Shown here: one piece after another, positions 37,160 to 49,335 of the stretch | How positions within the stretch are numbered: the first letter of the stretch is position 1 | How the letters are laid out: each line of letters starts with the position of its first letter | Assembly (NCBI GenBank): GCA_037074765.1 | Contig: JBAMDO010000299.1 | Location: forward strand, 1-50,798 | Reading direction: 5' to 3' | DNA: 50,798 nucleotides | Source of the DNA: Mansonella perstans | Lineage: Eukaryota; Nematoda; Chromadorea; Rhabditida; Onchocercidae | Notes under the pieces: generated by a model | Databases searched by the model: none | Seen by the model: the letters and a program-made list of their open reading frames with translations, nothing else | Told to the model about the DNA's origin: nothing | Made by a program: the position numbers and the translations under genes

Positions 37160-40100
37160 ATAATATGTACTGTTAGGGTATTCAATTAATTTAAAGGTAT
37201 CTTTTTTTTGAAAGTTTTTTAATATCAAATTATTGATGTATTTTTTAAAATAGTTGTTAGCGGTTAAAAAGCGAGTAATAGTAAATTTACTGGATAACGA
37301 GTGAGGTAAGTACCAAGTACTAAGTACTTAAGTAAGTACTAAGTACTCATATAAGTACCAATGTAAGTACTAATGAAGTACTAAAGTAAGTACTAATGGT
37401 TCGGTGGTAGTAATCTCCTTGGTTCAACCTTTTAGATTCTGGAACCCATTGTATTAAGAAAGCCATTAATATGTGTGTAAGTATTTGATAAGACTTATTT
37501 ACTAGGACTGAAAAAAAAAACAAAAAAGGGTGTGACAAGTTCCATGAAGACTTTAATAATTCGAATAAAATGGACAAACTTATCCTGAAAAAAAATTTAT
37601 TGAATTAGTTTTGTAAATTGTTCCTTTTTTTCTTTACTACAACTAATATATTCTTATAGTTTTTTTATATTTCTTTCATAAAGTAAAAATGTAAAAATCA
37701 AAAAAAAGACTTGCTGCTCTGATTATATAAATTATCCAGAATTACTATTTCTTTTTTTGTACTATGAAAATTATTAAAAAACTTTGCTTTTAAAAATTAT
37801 AGGAGGAAAATCGATGACATTATGGCAATCGATGACAGCATATATATATATATATATATATATGCTTGTACACACATGTTCAGCGTTTTTTTTCAACAAA
37901 TAAAAGAAAAAACAAAAGGAAAGAAAAATCGAATTTGCAATTTATTCTCTTGCCTCTTTGTCAAAATTGTATTTATTTATTTATTTATTTTTTTTTTTTG
38001 TTTTGTTCCCACTCTTTATATTGAAATTTTCATGTCCATTATGAAAATATGTGTACTTTTGTTTTTAAGTTTTGTTTTTTTTTTTTTTCATTCTCCATCT
38101 CAAATGGTGAGTGATACGTAACATAGTAGTAGTGGAAAAATTTTTGTTTACGCTTTTTTTTTTTTATTTGCTATTTGAAATTTTAATTTATGCGTATCAA
38201 ATTTATTATTGGCGGAACATATTTTAGCAAGCAAAAAAAAAAACAAAAGAATACAACAAAATGAGATTGTATTAAAATTTGAATGGAATTTAAAATATTA
38301 AAAAATTAAACATTACTAATGACAATGATGACAATTTTTGCATTTGTTAATAATGCCATAAAAAATTTTTTGCTTTTCACGTTGTGAAATGATGATAATG
38401 ATGATGATGATATGGAAATCGTGTGTGTACTGATATTGTTACTGATAAATTTTTATTGTACCGTTTTTCTCGAATTTATTATGAAATTGCATTTTTGCAT
38501 TTAATTTGTGTCAATTGACCCAATTTCCAAACATTGAAAGATTGTTTCAATCATATTCAATATGTTATTTTCCATAATGCACAAACATATTTTTCCTTGG
38601 GAGATATTTCTAATTTTCAAGTTAATCATTTTGAAATTAACATGGTCTTAATACTTTTTTTACTCATTTTCACTCAAATATTTTGGAATAAATGATAGTG
38701 ATGATGATGATATTTATTCAGTGGTGACGGTGATATATATCCATATTATTTTGGAATAAAATTCTTTAGAGAAATTTTTTGGAAAAAAAAAAATTTAAAG
38801 AAATTAAAATTTTTCTTTTGTTCGAAATTGCAAAGTTTTTATAAAAAAAGTTTTTCAATTTTTCCAAGACAAACTATAATTGCCATGTGAAATTAATCTA
38901 GATTGGATGGAAAAATATGAACGAAAAACATTTTTTCTTTCTTTTTGACAAACCCGGATTTTTTTTTTGTCTTGTAGAAAAATAAAGAAATTTTTTTTTT
39001 TAATTTTTTTCTTTCATTCATTTCATTTTCAGTTTTGGCCTTTCCTTTTTTTCTTTTTCCATAAATGTTCGAAATGTTTTTTTTTTTTTATTCATCATAT
39101 AATTGATACTCCGTGCATGGAACTAAATTTCACCATTAGTGTGTGCGGGTAAAATTAACTCGAAATTAGCTCGTGACATTATTAGTATTCTACAGTGTTG
39201 CTTTACTTTTCTTACTCCAATGCATTTTTGTAATCAAAGATAAATGATGAAATTAAATATTGAATTTTTTTCTTGCTAAATTTATTTCGTTGCATTTTTA
39301 TCCTCTTACTTGAAGCTGGCAGTCATCTGTATATGCATACATGAAAGCTGATTTGAAAAAAAAGATTTACCAGTATTACAATATGAAAGAGTATTGGCAA
39401 CAAAGTGGAAAGCAGAAATGCACAAACGTTTGTTAAAAAATAAAAATTCTCGAAAAAAAAAGACTTAATAACTTTATTAAAGAAACCTTAGTAACATTTT
39501 TAGTAATACCGACTGATTCATTGATTCAATCTTTAACAATCTTGGATTTCGTGATTTTGTTTTTGTTTGTTGTTTTTTTTTTTTCTTTAGCGAAATTGAA
39601 ATGAATAAAAATAAAGTCGTTCCTTTTTTTTTTTGCAGCTATGAAATTGAAAAATTTTTTTTTCTTATTGTTGTTTTAACATATTCCATTGGGTATCATA
39701 AAAAAAAAAGATAAAGACGAAAAAATTTGTTTGAACAAAAATGAAAAAATCAAATAAAATAAGATGAAATATGAATTGAGAAATCATAAAAATATTTAAA
39801 AGCATTTCTCGAGCACAGAAAAAAAAAAACAATTTGTCCGAAATGTTTTATTGTGTACTTGAACAAAAATACAACAACACATTCGTTGTAGGAAAAAATT
39901 TGATTTCATGCCAATAAATATTATCTTTTTATGCATTTAGAAAAAAGAAAAAATTCATTTAAAATGAAATAATTTTTTCTTTCCATTATTATTATCAAAA
40001 ACATTTTAGCATATTTTTGTTGTAATTTTTCTTTTTTCCTGCCACTATTATAAACTGCAACCGTTTTAAGATTTGTAGATATTGAAACAAGAGGAAAAAA

Positions 40101-43100
40101 ACTAAGAACTTCACAGAAATGTAAAATTGCATGCAAAATTTTAAATTTTCAAACTAATATATTTTAATTGAATTTTGACATGATAATCTTTCCGAAATTC
40201 GTTCAACAAAATTGGCAGTAATGTATATGACTGTTCTTTTTTTTTAATTTGATGACTTTTTTTTTAAACGTTCAGCTGGCTCAGTGAAAATTATCAAATT
40301 TTGAAGTATAGTGAAATGATAAAAATTCAGTGGCTAATTGATCTGAGAGCTTCGAAATTATATGATTGCGTTTTTGATGATAAATTGTGTACTTTTTCAA
40401 TCATTTTTTTACAACGATGACGAAAATTTTACTTCAAGTAAATCTGCTAGAGATAATAATTATCAGTGATGAGGGACAAATTCATTCCGAATTTCATTTC
40501 AAATTTTTATTCCCAATCCAACAATTTCTTTCCCAAATTTACCACGACAAATGATTCTGTTTTGAATTATGAAATTGCGATAAAATGCTTATTATCATTT
40601 CTTTGCATAGTTTATTTTCATAATTCATGTTTAAACTGAATGCTTTTTTTTTGCATTTTACTAATTATTGAAGATTAAAAATCCTTCATTAATTTTTTGC
40701 AATCCTATACTCGACGATAGCTTTCTTATCAAATAATTCTATTCATTAATTACCTAAATTAGGCAAAAACAGAAAAATCGAAAGAGAGACAGAGACAATA
40801 TTTAGAAAGAGAGACAATATTTTTTAACTGATATCGTCAAATAACAAACATCAACAATATCGTATCATTCATATTTATCAAAAATAAAAAATGAGAAAAG
40901 AAAAAAAAATTGAGAAAAGAGATGAATTTAATGTCAAATTTTGCGATTTCACTTTGACAGTCATAACATACATTTGTCAACCAATCATAAAAATGTTTTT
41001 ATTTCATTCTTATTCATTTTTTTTTTTACTTTTTTAACTTTTCAATCATAGTTAGGAGCTTTACTAATCTAATGTTTGCAAAATTAGCAACTGGATCAAA
41101 TGTTGTTTGCATTATTACAAATTGTAAGTATTTTTCTTATTTCATTCGATAATTTGATATATTCCATCTCCTGATGAACAGTCCCTAACGAATAATTCAA
41201 GCCATTAATAATTACCTAAATTAGAAGAGAGAGAGAAAGGGAAAGGGAGAGGAAGAGGAAGGGAAGGAGAAAACAACTCTTTAAAAACAACTCGGTATCA
41301 TGATTCATTTCCAAAAATTCTCTTATGTGTTTTCATTTTTTTATATCTTTTATGATGCTATATAAAATTACCATATCAAATTGCTCAATAATTTTTAAGT
41401 TGCAAAAATCAACAAAATTAGAAAATTGGCCTTACTAATTGAAAAAGTCCTAATATCTAAAAAACCTAAAAAAACTTTCTTCCAAAAAAAATTTATGGAT
41501 GTATATGTACATATATATATATTATGAATCCTTCTAAATAATATCCATCAATGTATAAAAAAAAAAAAGAAAAAAGACTGAAAGAAGCCTTACCAAAGCA
41601 TATTAAATTCTGGGATATATTGGAAGATTTCGGAAACATTTGGCTCGAAAACTTCTATGATATCCCCGATTTTATTATTCATGCCGTATTTTCTGATTTA
41701 ATTTCCGCTCTATTCTTTGTGACTAAATTTAATTTCAACTTTCTTCAATGTAATTAAATTAATCAATCAATACTTCCATTTCTTTTTCTTTACTAAATTA
41801 AATTGTACCGCTTACATTTTTCATAGGTATTTTTGTCATTATGTGACATTTTTACAAAATTCCGCCCAATAATTTTCATTTGATTTAAATAAGCAATAGC
41901 AACATTTGAATTACTTAACTATACAAATTCAAAGTTCACATCTTTCGAACCTTTAAATGAATTACACGAAATGAAGGTAAACATATTAATATAACTTAGT
42001 ATAACTTTTCATCCATTTCCTTTTACTTAGCAGTATTCTATTAGATTACTAGAATTGCTCCCAAATGTCGAGGTCATATTCAATGATAATTTTTGATTTT
42101 AATGATACTGATGTAAACTGTTCGTCAATTGATTTGAATTGATTTATTCAAAAGCTTTCCAGAGTTATTTTAGATAATTTCTACAAATTGATTTTGCAAT
42201 TTTGATTGTGTCAACAACATACAGTTAACAAGAACGACAGTTCAGAGAAAGAACTAATTTCAGAAGTAAATTAAGAAAGTGGCCGGAAAACTTGTAAAAT
42301 GAAAATTTTGAAAAAATGAGAATGCTAGTTTAAGGGAAATGATTTAGATGTTGCAAAACCATTTACATTCATTTATCGTTTTTTTTTAACCATAAAATAA
42401 TAATGTATTTCTTTCAATTCTAAAGAAATTAAAACCAAAAAGTTGTTCGTTTCAAAATCTATCATTTATTATCTAGTCGAAAACATTGACAAGGCATGAA
42501 ATTGATTTAGAATTAAAAAAAAATAATTTAAAAATTTATAAATTCTCATTCATAAATCATACACATCCATGCTTATAACAACACAATAATTTCCTATATC
42601 GTGATTAACTTTCTTGTTCAACACAAGATGACTAGAAATAGGAAATAGCAATAAATAATAACAATCATATTCGGGAAATGTTCCGTAAAGCAATGGTTAA
42701 GAGCAGATAATTATCATATCATCCACAAATATGAAGTTATTCTTGAAAACAAATGTAGCACTAAACCTTTTTTTTAAAGCTAGCCATATTTACTGGATTT
42801 AAAAAAAAAAAAAACATAAAATATTATCAAGAAACATTTTCTGTACGTATATGATTTCTAAAGTATTCAGGAAATATATTCATCGTAAATCTCTGGCTAG
42901 CATATTTATGCTAATAATATAATAACATTATTTGAAAAATTCACAAAAAAAATTCCAAGGAAAAGAGGTCAATTCTTGAGTTCCAAAAATAATAGCTTAC
43001 TTCATTTTGAAATTGAATCCAAGACAAGCAATAGGTAAAAGGCCTAATATCAATCAAAGTACAGTTTACATCTAGGCCTAAATAATTTGTTCGCTAAACT

Positions 43101-43700
43101 TGTTTTGTTTCCTAAAGTTACTAAGCAGATAGTTGGATCATGATGATCTTTTCATACTACGCTACTCACAGAATTACAGGTAGAATTGCAACCAATTATA
43201 ATAAAATAAAGATATGAGGTCTTAAAGAGATCTCGTGAAATTTGTGCACTTTAAGCAAGATTTTCTAGAATAAATTACAAATAATTTTTCAAGAAAATTT
43301 ATTTTTATTTGACCTTCAACATTTTTCTTCATACATACGCTTTTATTGATTGTCTTTCAAATTCAGCAAATAAATTCAATGTCCTACAAGGCATTTTTTT
43401 TTCTTGGTTGCCGGAATCGAAGCCTAAAATTTAAATAAGCATAGCTTCTGATTGGATATTAGAGAATTTAAAGATAAAGAAGAAACCATTAAAGAAAAAT
43501 AAAATTCATTAATGCGATAAGTAAAGCAGCTTCAAAAAAACATTTTCCAATTGGTCAATGTAGATGATTGGTGGTAATCTTCTGCTGTACAAATTGTATA
43601 AATGTGATCAAATGGATAAGCTTTAATTAGTGGTTATAACAATAACATTGATTAGCTGGTCATTAAGATGCATCCAGGTTCTTTTTTATACTTCCTCACA
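37160..43700. other. AT-rich intergenic region between the RGS gene and the ALY/REF cluster
   Basis: Holds a palindromic AGTACT array (37305-37397), an AT run (37839-37863), a GA-rich run (41228-41275) and many homopolymers. Three short plus-strand open stretches have protein-like composition: 39317-39440 (after CTGGCAG), 40275-40419 (after ACGTTCAG) and 41551-41757 (ATG at 41551). They lack recognisable domains or consistent splice partners, and I do not call them genes. Confidence 0.5.
37305..37397. repeat. AGTACT/GTAAGTACTAA tandem-like repeat downstream of the RGS gene
   Basis: About eight near-copies of AAGTACTAA or AAGTACCAA in less than 100 bases. The core AGTACT is its own reverse complement. 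The repeats juxtapose GTAAGT and TACTAA, which look like a donor and a branch-point consensus. Confidence 0.85.
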
Positions 43701-43710
43701 ATGATGATGC

Positions 43711-44400
43711 TTATACATCAAGTTCTGCTCTCTTAACATCTAGCAAGGTTTCATTGGTAGTAACGATGGTTTCTTCATAATTAATGAAACAGCTTATCTT
43801 ATAGCAAGTTTTCTTTTTCAACCTTAGCGAAATAGCGGAAAATGTTTTCTTTAATTGAAACAGCAGGATCGTCATCATCTTCCATTCCATCCGAAGATCC
43901 CGGTACTGCTGTGTCAATGCTTAAGGGAACAAGCAAATTTCTTTAACGATTAAAAAATTTTTTTTTCGCCGGAAACTTTCTCCGACAATTCTGAAACTAA
44001 TAAATGATGGCACAAAATGCAGTTTCATCCACAGATTTTTCGTTATAATGACCGTTCCAAACGAAGCTGATAATGTGATTGTAGAAATCATTACATGGAC
44101 TTGAAAAAAAAAAAAAAAAAAATACTTGATAAAACTAGCAATGCGACTTTCTTGCACTTCCGGTATTCCATATTTCAAATCAAATTACAACATAACGAAA
44201 ACATCAATTCTACAGCATCCTAGATTGATCCGGATGTATCACTGCAATTACCAATAGTTCTTATCAATGTCTAATAGGACGATCTCCACGACTTGTTCTC
44301 ACTTCAAATTACCAGTCAAATTCCCAATGAATAAGGTTCGTCTGAGACCATCGTGATTTACGTTATCTATAGTCGATAAAGCTTGCATATGATCCTTCCT
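43711..44400 (-). pseudogene. Degenerate coding-like block, gene family uncertain
   Basis: Protein-like segments appear on the minus strand in shifting frames. At about 44400-44230 a frame contains GLRRTLFIGNLTGNLK, like an RRM strand with its LFIGNL core, then a stop. At about 44168-44010 a signal-like start (MEYRKCKKVALLVLSS) runs into a 19-T tract, after which another frame reads SSPCNDFYNHI, resembling the PCxDFY motif of M13 (neprilysin) peptidases. At about 43918-43823 an acidic frame ends ENIFRYFAK, then a stop, and a third frame continues to ELDV-stop at 43711. Shifts and stops suggest decay, but unrecognised small exons are possible. Family labels are weak analogies by eye. Confidence 0.3.
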
Positions 44401-45591
44401 AATATAGATCCGATCGTTATAAATTACAATTTATTTTTCTGCTCATAAATAGCTCAATCTAACCATGCAACTGCGGAACTTCTGAATAACCTGTGACTAA
44501 AAAAATTCCTGGAATCCGAGCATTCAATGAGGGAAAAATAAGCTGCTTAACATTACCAATAAAATAAGTGAAGTGCCTTAAATCAATAACCCGAAGTGTT
44601 TAGGTAAACTTTTTAATATTCTCCACAGCTGTTTCTAACAAAATTTTGTTTAATAATCTCCATTGGATGCCTTTATTTTCAAAAAAAACGAAGATACGGA
44701 AAATGCTGAAAAGAAGACATAAAAAGTAACGGAATGGAATCCTTTACAAAAACAAATAATCTAAATAGCATAGCCTGATTCGATAAAAAGTTACCAATCG
44801 AAAACGAATAAAGATGAACGAGGTAAGGGATACTGAAATAGCCATGATGCTATAAAAAGTAATCAGTAACACAAAACAATAAGTTGGTAATAAATATTGT
44901 TTACAAGACAGTAAACAACTGAAAAGCTAAGAAAGAAAACTATCCTGTTGTTATAAGCTATATGCACACTGATCTCAAAAATCAGATGGAAAAAGGGAAA
45001 ATTTCCATATAAACTACGACATAAACACATCCTTAGTGCAGAGTGTTCGGCAGAACATTGAAAGATAAGTTGAAATGCCGAACTCAGTTCGATATTGATT
45101 ATATAAAGAAAAAAGAAAAAAAAAATAACAAGAGACAAATACTAAAACATGTTTTAACCGTAAAATTAGGCGACAAAAGAATGTGAACATTCATGAAATA
45201 ATTCTCGATACTTCATATGCATAATACATAGCATATTATGCCATACTTTTTTAGTTAGGATAACTATAGAAACATACAGCAGAATAAACTGATGTTCAAT
45301 GATTGGATTTCTTGAGAAGTTAAATACTTCAAATATTCGCGTAAAAATCAATTGTCGGCTCAGCTCAGTTCCTTATAATTTTTAGTTCAAACACGTAACA
45401 GACACATGTAACATCGCCATCCTGCATATCTTTATTGCCCTTTTTTCTCTCTCCCCTCGTCCGTCTTCTCTTCTCAATCCTTTCTTTCGGTAATGAGTAA
45501 CGAATTTAAAGTCTGATTAAGCTATTAGTAAGACAAAATTAAAATCAAGTTGGTATTACCAAGGAAACGAAACCTTAACAAAAATGAAAAA
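44401..45591. other. Intergenic DNA downstream of ALY/REF
   Basis: Slightly richer in GC than the rest of the intergenic DNA. No sustained frame with splice support was found on either strand. Several minus-strand open stretches (44863-45138, 45166-45351) are low-complexity and hydrophobic. Confidence 0.5.
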
Positions 45592-47759
45592 TCATGTCTC
45601 CATTTTCTGTTCCACTTGCTTCTGGCTACGCTTATTCATATACTCTTCGAGCTCTCGATCCAGCTCTTCGTCCGTCATTTGCAAACGCTTTCTACGAATT
45701 TCACGACGACTTTTGGTCACTGGGAGCTACAAAGTACTTCAAGTACATATATGCATTTGGAAATTGTTACGTTGTAACAAAAAACCTTTCAATGGAACTA
45801 ACCAAATATTTAATTATTTAACATATTATCTACTGCTGATAATGTGGGAAACCCAGTGGAAATAAATGAGCTCCTTCATTGTGTTTCCAAATCTCAAAAA
45901 CATTGGACTAACCAAAGCTAGCCCACTGCTTAGCTAATTTTCAAATTAAGAACTTGTAAAGACCATATTCTCTTACCATACGCTTTAGCGGTTGCTTCTT
46001 GATTCCACCCCATGGGCGTTCTCGGAAACTCAGACGATTCTTCACATGAACATTACGGCTAGCTAGCACAGGCTTATCGTCGATCATATGGAAGGACATT
46101 ACCTCCCCTATAAAGTACAGCTTACAGATACGATGATATCAAGTCAATAATCAGATGACCGTTATACGAGAAAAAAATGCATGCATAAACTCATAAATCA
46201 GTTAAGCAACAAAGATCACTATCAGCTCTATAATTTGATGAATAAGACTGCATATATTCAACATTTTATTATATTCAAAGCAGCGCATATCTCTGAAAAT
46301 TCTACTTCAAAAATACGACATGCCGCATAGATCATACCAAAAACAAACATTCTACCTACCGTCCAAAGCAACACCGTTTAAATTGGCGATAATTTCCTTC
46401 GCAGTAACTCTATCAGTCACAACATCAGCTGTACCCACCGACTGCCCCATTTCATCGTAATTAACATTGGCTGAGACAATCGCATACTCCTCGAAAAGTT
46501 CCTGAAATAACAACCCATTGTCTGATCACTAATGAGAATAAAATCAAATATAGCTGTCTGGAAATACTTTGAAATTTCGTAAACTATGACTGCTCTACCT
46601 TAATAATCTCACACTACTCTCAGGAATATTGAATCGACCAGCGCACAGCCAGGTGACTGCAGAACTACGCTTCAGATAAATGGGAAAACCCGAAAGAAGA
46701 TACAATGTCAAATTATTTCGTTAAATGCCCCAAAAAACGGTTAACGCGTCATATTTTTGTAATAATTAATGCTGTATTTGATCACATAATGATCTCAACC
46801 TTAAATTAGCCATAATAAATTTAACGTTATGCCATAATACTGGTTTCAGCTCGACCCACATTACTACATCAAAACATACACTGAGATCAGCCGAATTAAC
46901 TGTTGGTGCCAGATTTGTGATGTGAAGTCGCACTTTTCTTGCTAAATCAAGACGGTTGAACCGTCTACCACATTCTAACATTGGAGATGAATCGCCAGTA
47001 AGCTCACTGCCATACATTTCCTCAAATCCGCTATGGTCCCATTTACCCGAAGGTACATCCTACAAATAATACAAAGATGATGAAAATAAACGTCTACTGT
47101 CCTCTGTAAGTCTCAGAAGAATACTAATCAAAATTGCATAATTTCAAAACATTGCACAATGTCGAACTTCTCGCGTTTAGTTGCACTAAGTGAAAGAACC
47201 CGTGGAGGAAGCAGTATGTGCCGTTTCAACACTGTGACTAAATAATGCAACAGGACTAACAATAAAAGGAAACCGAAAAGTTAAAAATAACGATTAAATC
47301 ATTAAATTCTTGAACGACTTCAATACGTTGTTCAAGAATTTTTTCAATATGTTGTTTATGTTGTTTTCTTCAATATGTTGTTTACTTAGTTGAGAGGTTG
47401 AGAATATATGCTTATGAAGTGGAAGACCTGGTAATTTATAGGATAAAATATAAATTAATGCCTCCGGTCTTGTGAATCCTGAATTCGTATTGGAATATTC
47501 CAGAGCGAAATCCCTTTTCTTCTGGCTGGTACGGAAACGTCCGATGGAACCATTTGTTTTTTTGTCCGTTCCCTGGAAAACTGATGCAATTTTCTACTCA
47601 AATCATTAAAATTTTAACAGGAAGAAAAATAACAATACGAAACAAACACTGCTCTTTCATGCCATAAAAAATTGATATAATAAATAAATAGATGGAAACG
47701 TGAATACTTACTCTTCGGCGAGCGATAATTTCATCCAACGATAAGTTAACCAAACTCAT
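45592..47759 (-). CDS. aly: ALY/REF mRNA-export adaptor (THO/TREX subunit)
   Basis: Six exons on the minus strand: 47712-47759, 47462-47572, 46880-47059, 46360-46501, 45977-46107 and 45592-45726. They total 747 nt, 248 residues, with consistent phases. The order is that of ALYREF: an N-terminal UAP56-binding motif (LSLDEIIARRR, residues 6-16), a short basic region, then VPSGKWDH before the RRM. The RRM runs about 95-170, with RNP2 LHITNL and the helix-1 PTVNSADL. It continues ELFEEYAIVSANVNYDE, SVGTADVV and ANLNGVALDG. The C-terminus holds the second UAP56-binding motif (MTDEELDRELEEYM). The protein couples splicing/THO to NXF1-dependent nuclear export and works in the nucleus. Exon 2 is short and lacks the usual RGG repeats. 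Its 3' boundary works only with a GC donor. A TTTTCCAG acceptor at 47819-47826 offers a trans-splice site 60 bases before the ATG. Confidence 0.94.
47060..47461 (-). other. Candidate GC-AG intron in ALY/REF (intron 2)
   Basis: Exon 2 must end in phase 0 to join GAT GTA CCT (exon 3, DVPSGKWDH), because the other two phases lose the RRM frame. In the exon-2 frame there is no codon starting with GT, so no phase-0 GT donor exists. CCGGAG|GCATTA at 47460-47464 gives TRPE-DVPSGKWDH. The donor is weaker than the usual GCAAGT form. Confidence 0.55.
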
Positions 47760-47826
47760 ATCGTATGCAGATATCGGAATTCCGGAAATAATCAAAAGAT
47801 ATAATGATATCGTTAGCCCTGGAAAA
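47760..47826 (-). promoter_or_regulatory. Intercistronic gap and trans-splice acceptor upstream of ALY/REF
   Basis: The upstream gene stops at 47870. About 44 bases further on comes the pyrimidine-rich TTTTCCAG (47826-47819), then 59 bases of untranslated leader to the ATG at 47759. An ATTAAA lies right at the upstream stop codon. This spacing is typical of neighbouring genes in a nematode operon, where the downstream message receives a spliced leader. Confidence 0.45.
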
Positions 47827-47869
47827 GGTCACTTTCAACAAGGGCAAGGCAAATACACAAATTAGTAAT

Positions 47870-48351
47870 TTAATAATTCAACGAATTAATAACTGAGATA
47901 AATATCCTTCTCGAATTCTCTCGTTCTGCTCTATTTTTATATTCTCTCAGTCTTTCATTCAAGGATTCAAAATTACCAGGAATACAAACGATTATATGGC
48001 CATCTGAAACCTTTGAACAGTTGCATACAGCTTTTGCAATATGAGCAATACCATGCTGTTGTAGCCAGTAAGTATAATTTTCTCTATTTGTCTGATGCAC
48101 ATTTTTTGTCTGATATTTGTCTGATACAAGAGTATCCAAATTTTCATAAAACTCTTTACCACCTAAGCCACTATCCGCATAATATTTCTAAACTGTGAGC
48201 ATTCCAACAAAAAGCTTAGAAATGATGATGGGAAAAAACACGCAGAATGACGAAATCATGAAATTCCTGACATTGCTAAAAAAGTGAATCAAATACAAAT
48301 AACCGGTCGAAATCTCACAAATATCCCGAAATGAACATCAAACTTCCTCAT
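47870..48351 (-). CDS. Small unidentified protein upstream of ALY/REF
   Basis: The main exon is 47870-48187 (105 codons and stop), opening after an acceptor CAGTTTAG with KYYADSGLGGKEFYENLD. It contains NYTYWLQQHGIAHIAKAVC and ends in a charged stretch and VINSLNY. A candidate first exon at 48319-48351 (MRKFDVHFGIF) ends at GTGAGA in phase 0 and joins it directly, with a 131-base intron. Composition is that of a folded soluble protein, with no signal peptide or membrane segment. I do not recognise the family. If the first exon is wrong, the protein may start further upstream. It lies on the same strand as ALY/REF and only 110 bases before its ATG. Confidence 0.55.
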
Positions 48352-48962
48352 TCCTCGACTGACACCTGACACTATCACAATAACTCATATGACCCTCCAA
48401 GTATTTACATTTCGAAAAATTGCAATAATCTCTGTACTCTCCTCAATAATTACGCTGTTTTATGATCCTCAATCTCTAGACCACTATATTTCTTGATTGT
48501 AGCAATCTTTACCCTTTCTTGGAACTAAATTACGAACATCTCTACTATTATCTTTCACTGTCATCATAAAAAAAAAACGGGAAAAATGTTGACCAATGTT
48601 GTAATTATTCATTTCTCACTTGTCTCTGATACTGTCAACTTTTTAGCATAAAGCATAAAGGAATCAATCATTAGGCGAGTGGACAATGAAATCTTTACAT
48701 AATACCCAAAACTGACTTACTAATTTCCTAAAAATATTAATTAATACTAATGCTAAGGTTGACATTATTACTGTATGCATTATTAATACATTATTAATAA
48801 TATTATTACTACTAAGTAATGCAATATGATCGGATTGTTCCGATTCCGGTTAGTGAGATCTATGAGTCACTACTGATTCCTTCATTCATATTTAGATTTC
48901 GAAATATCAGTGAATTATGTTTAAAAAAAAGGCAAAGCAAGGGATAATTAAGTGAAGAAATA
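48352..48962. other. Gap between the two small minus-strand genes
   Basis: No sustained coding frame. A short minus-strand open stretch begins near 48974 (MMVNIFDISSLN), but it has no splice or homology support. Confidence 0.4.
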
Positions 48963-49282
48963 TCAAAGATATTCACCATCATAACATTTATTATCACACT
49001 TTTCCAATAAATGGAAATTCAATAAATGAATTTGAAAAAAGAAAAAACAAAGTGGGATCAAGTTTCCTGAGCATAAAATCATCTTTAGTTCTTTTTCCTG
49101 TTCTTCAATCCCTTGCTTCATTTTAATAACGATGTAAGCAATAAGCCCTAACACAGTTACACTCACTGTTCTACTGTTCAAAATTGAAATAACTGGATGA
49201 TTGCGTAAGACACATGCTCACCCTTGGGATGTAAATTTTTCAAAGCGATGCAATCAATGCAGCAAAAGCAGTTGCATAGCAT
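48963..49282 (-). CDS. Small Cys-rich single-pass membrane protein, unidentified
   Basis: Two exons, 49222-49282 and 48963-49165, are separated by a 56-base intron (AAGG|GTGAGC to GTAGAACAG|TGAGTG), giving 87 codons. The N-terminus MLCNCFCCIDCIALKNLHPK has six cysteines, which could be lipidated. It is followed by a hydrophobic segment (VTVLGLIAYIVI) and a charged helix (KMKQGIEEQEKELK), the pattern of a small membrane-anchored protein. The tail after LKMIL is Phe/Cys-rich and may be untranslated sequence read by chance. A TTTCCAG acceptor at 49335-49329 could receive a spliced leader; a tiny upstream ATG frame (MNSK) precedes the start. Family unknown. It is divergent from eL18, about 500 bases away. 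Confidence 0.45.
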
Positions 49283-49335
49283 GCCCGTTGTTTTGGATTA
49301 TTTGGAATTCATAGGATAATTCACTGTGCTGGAAA

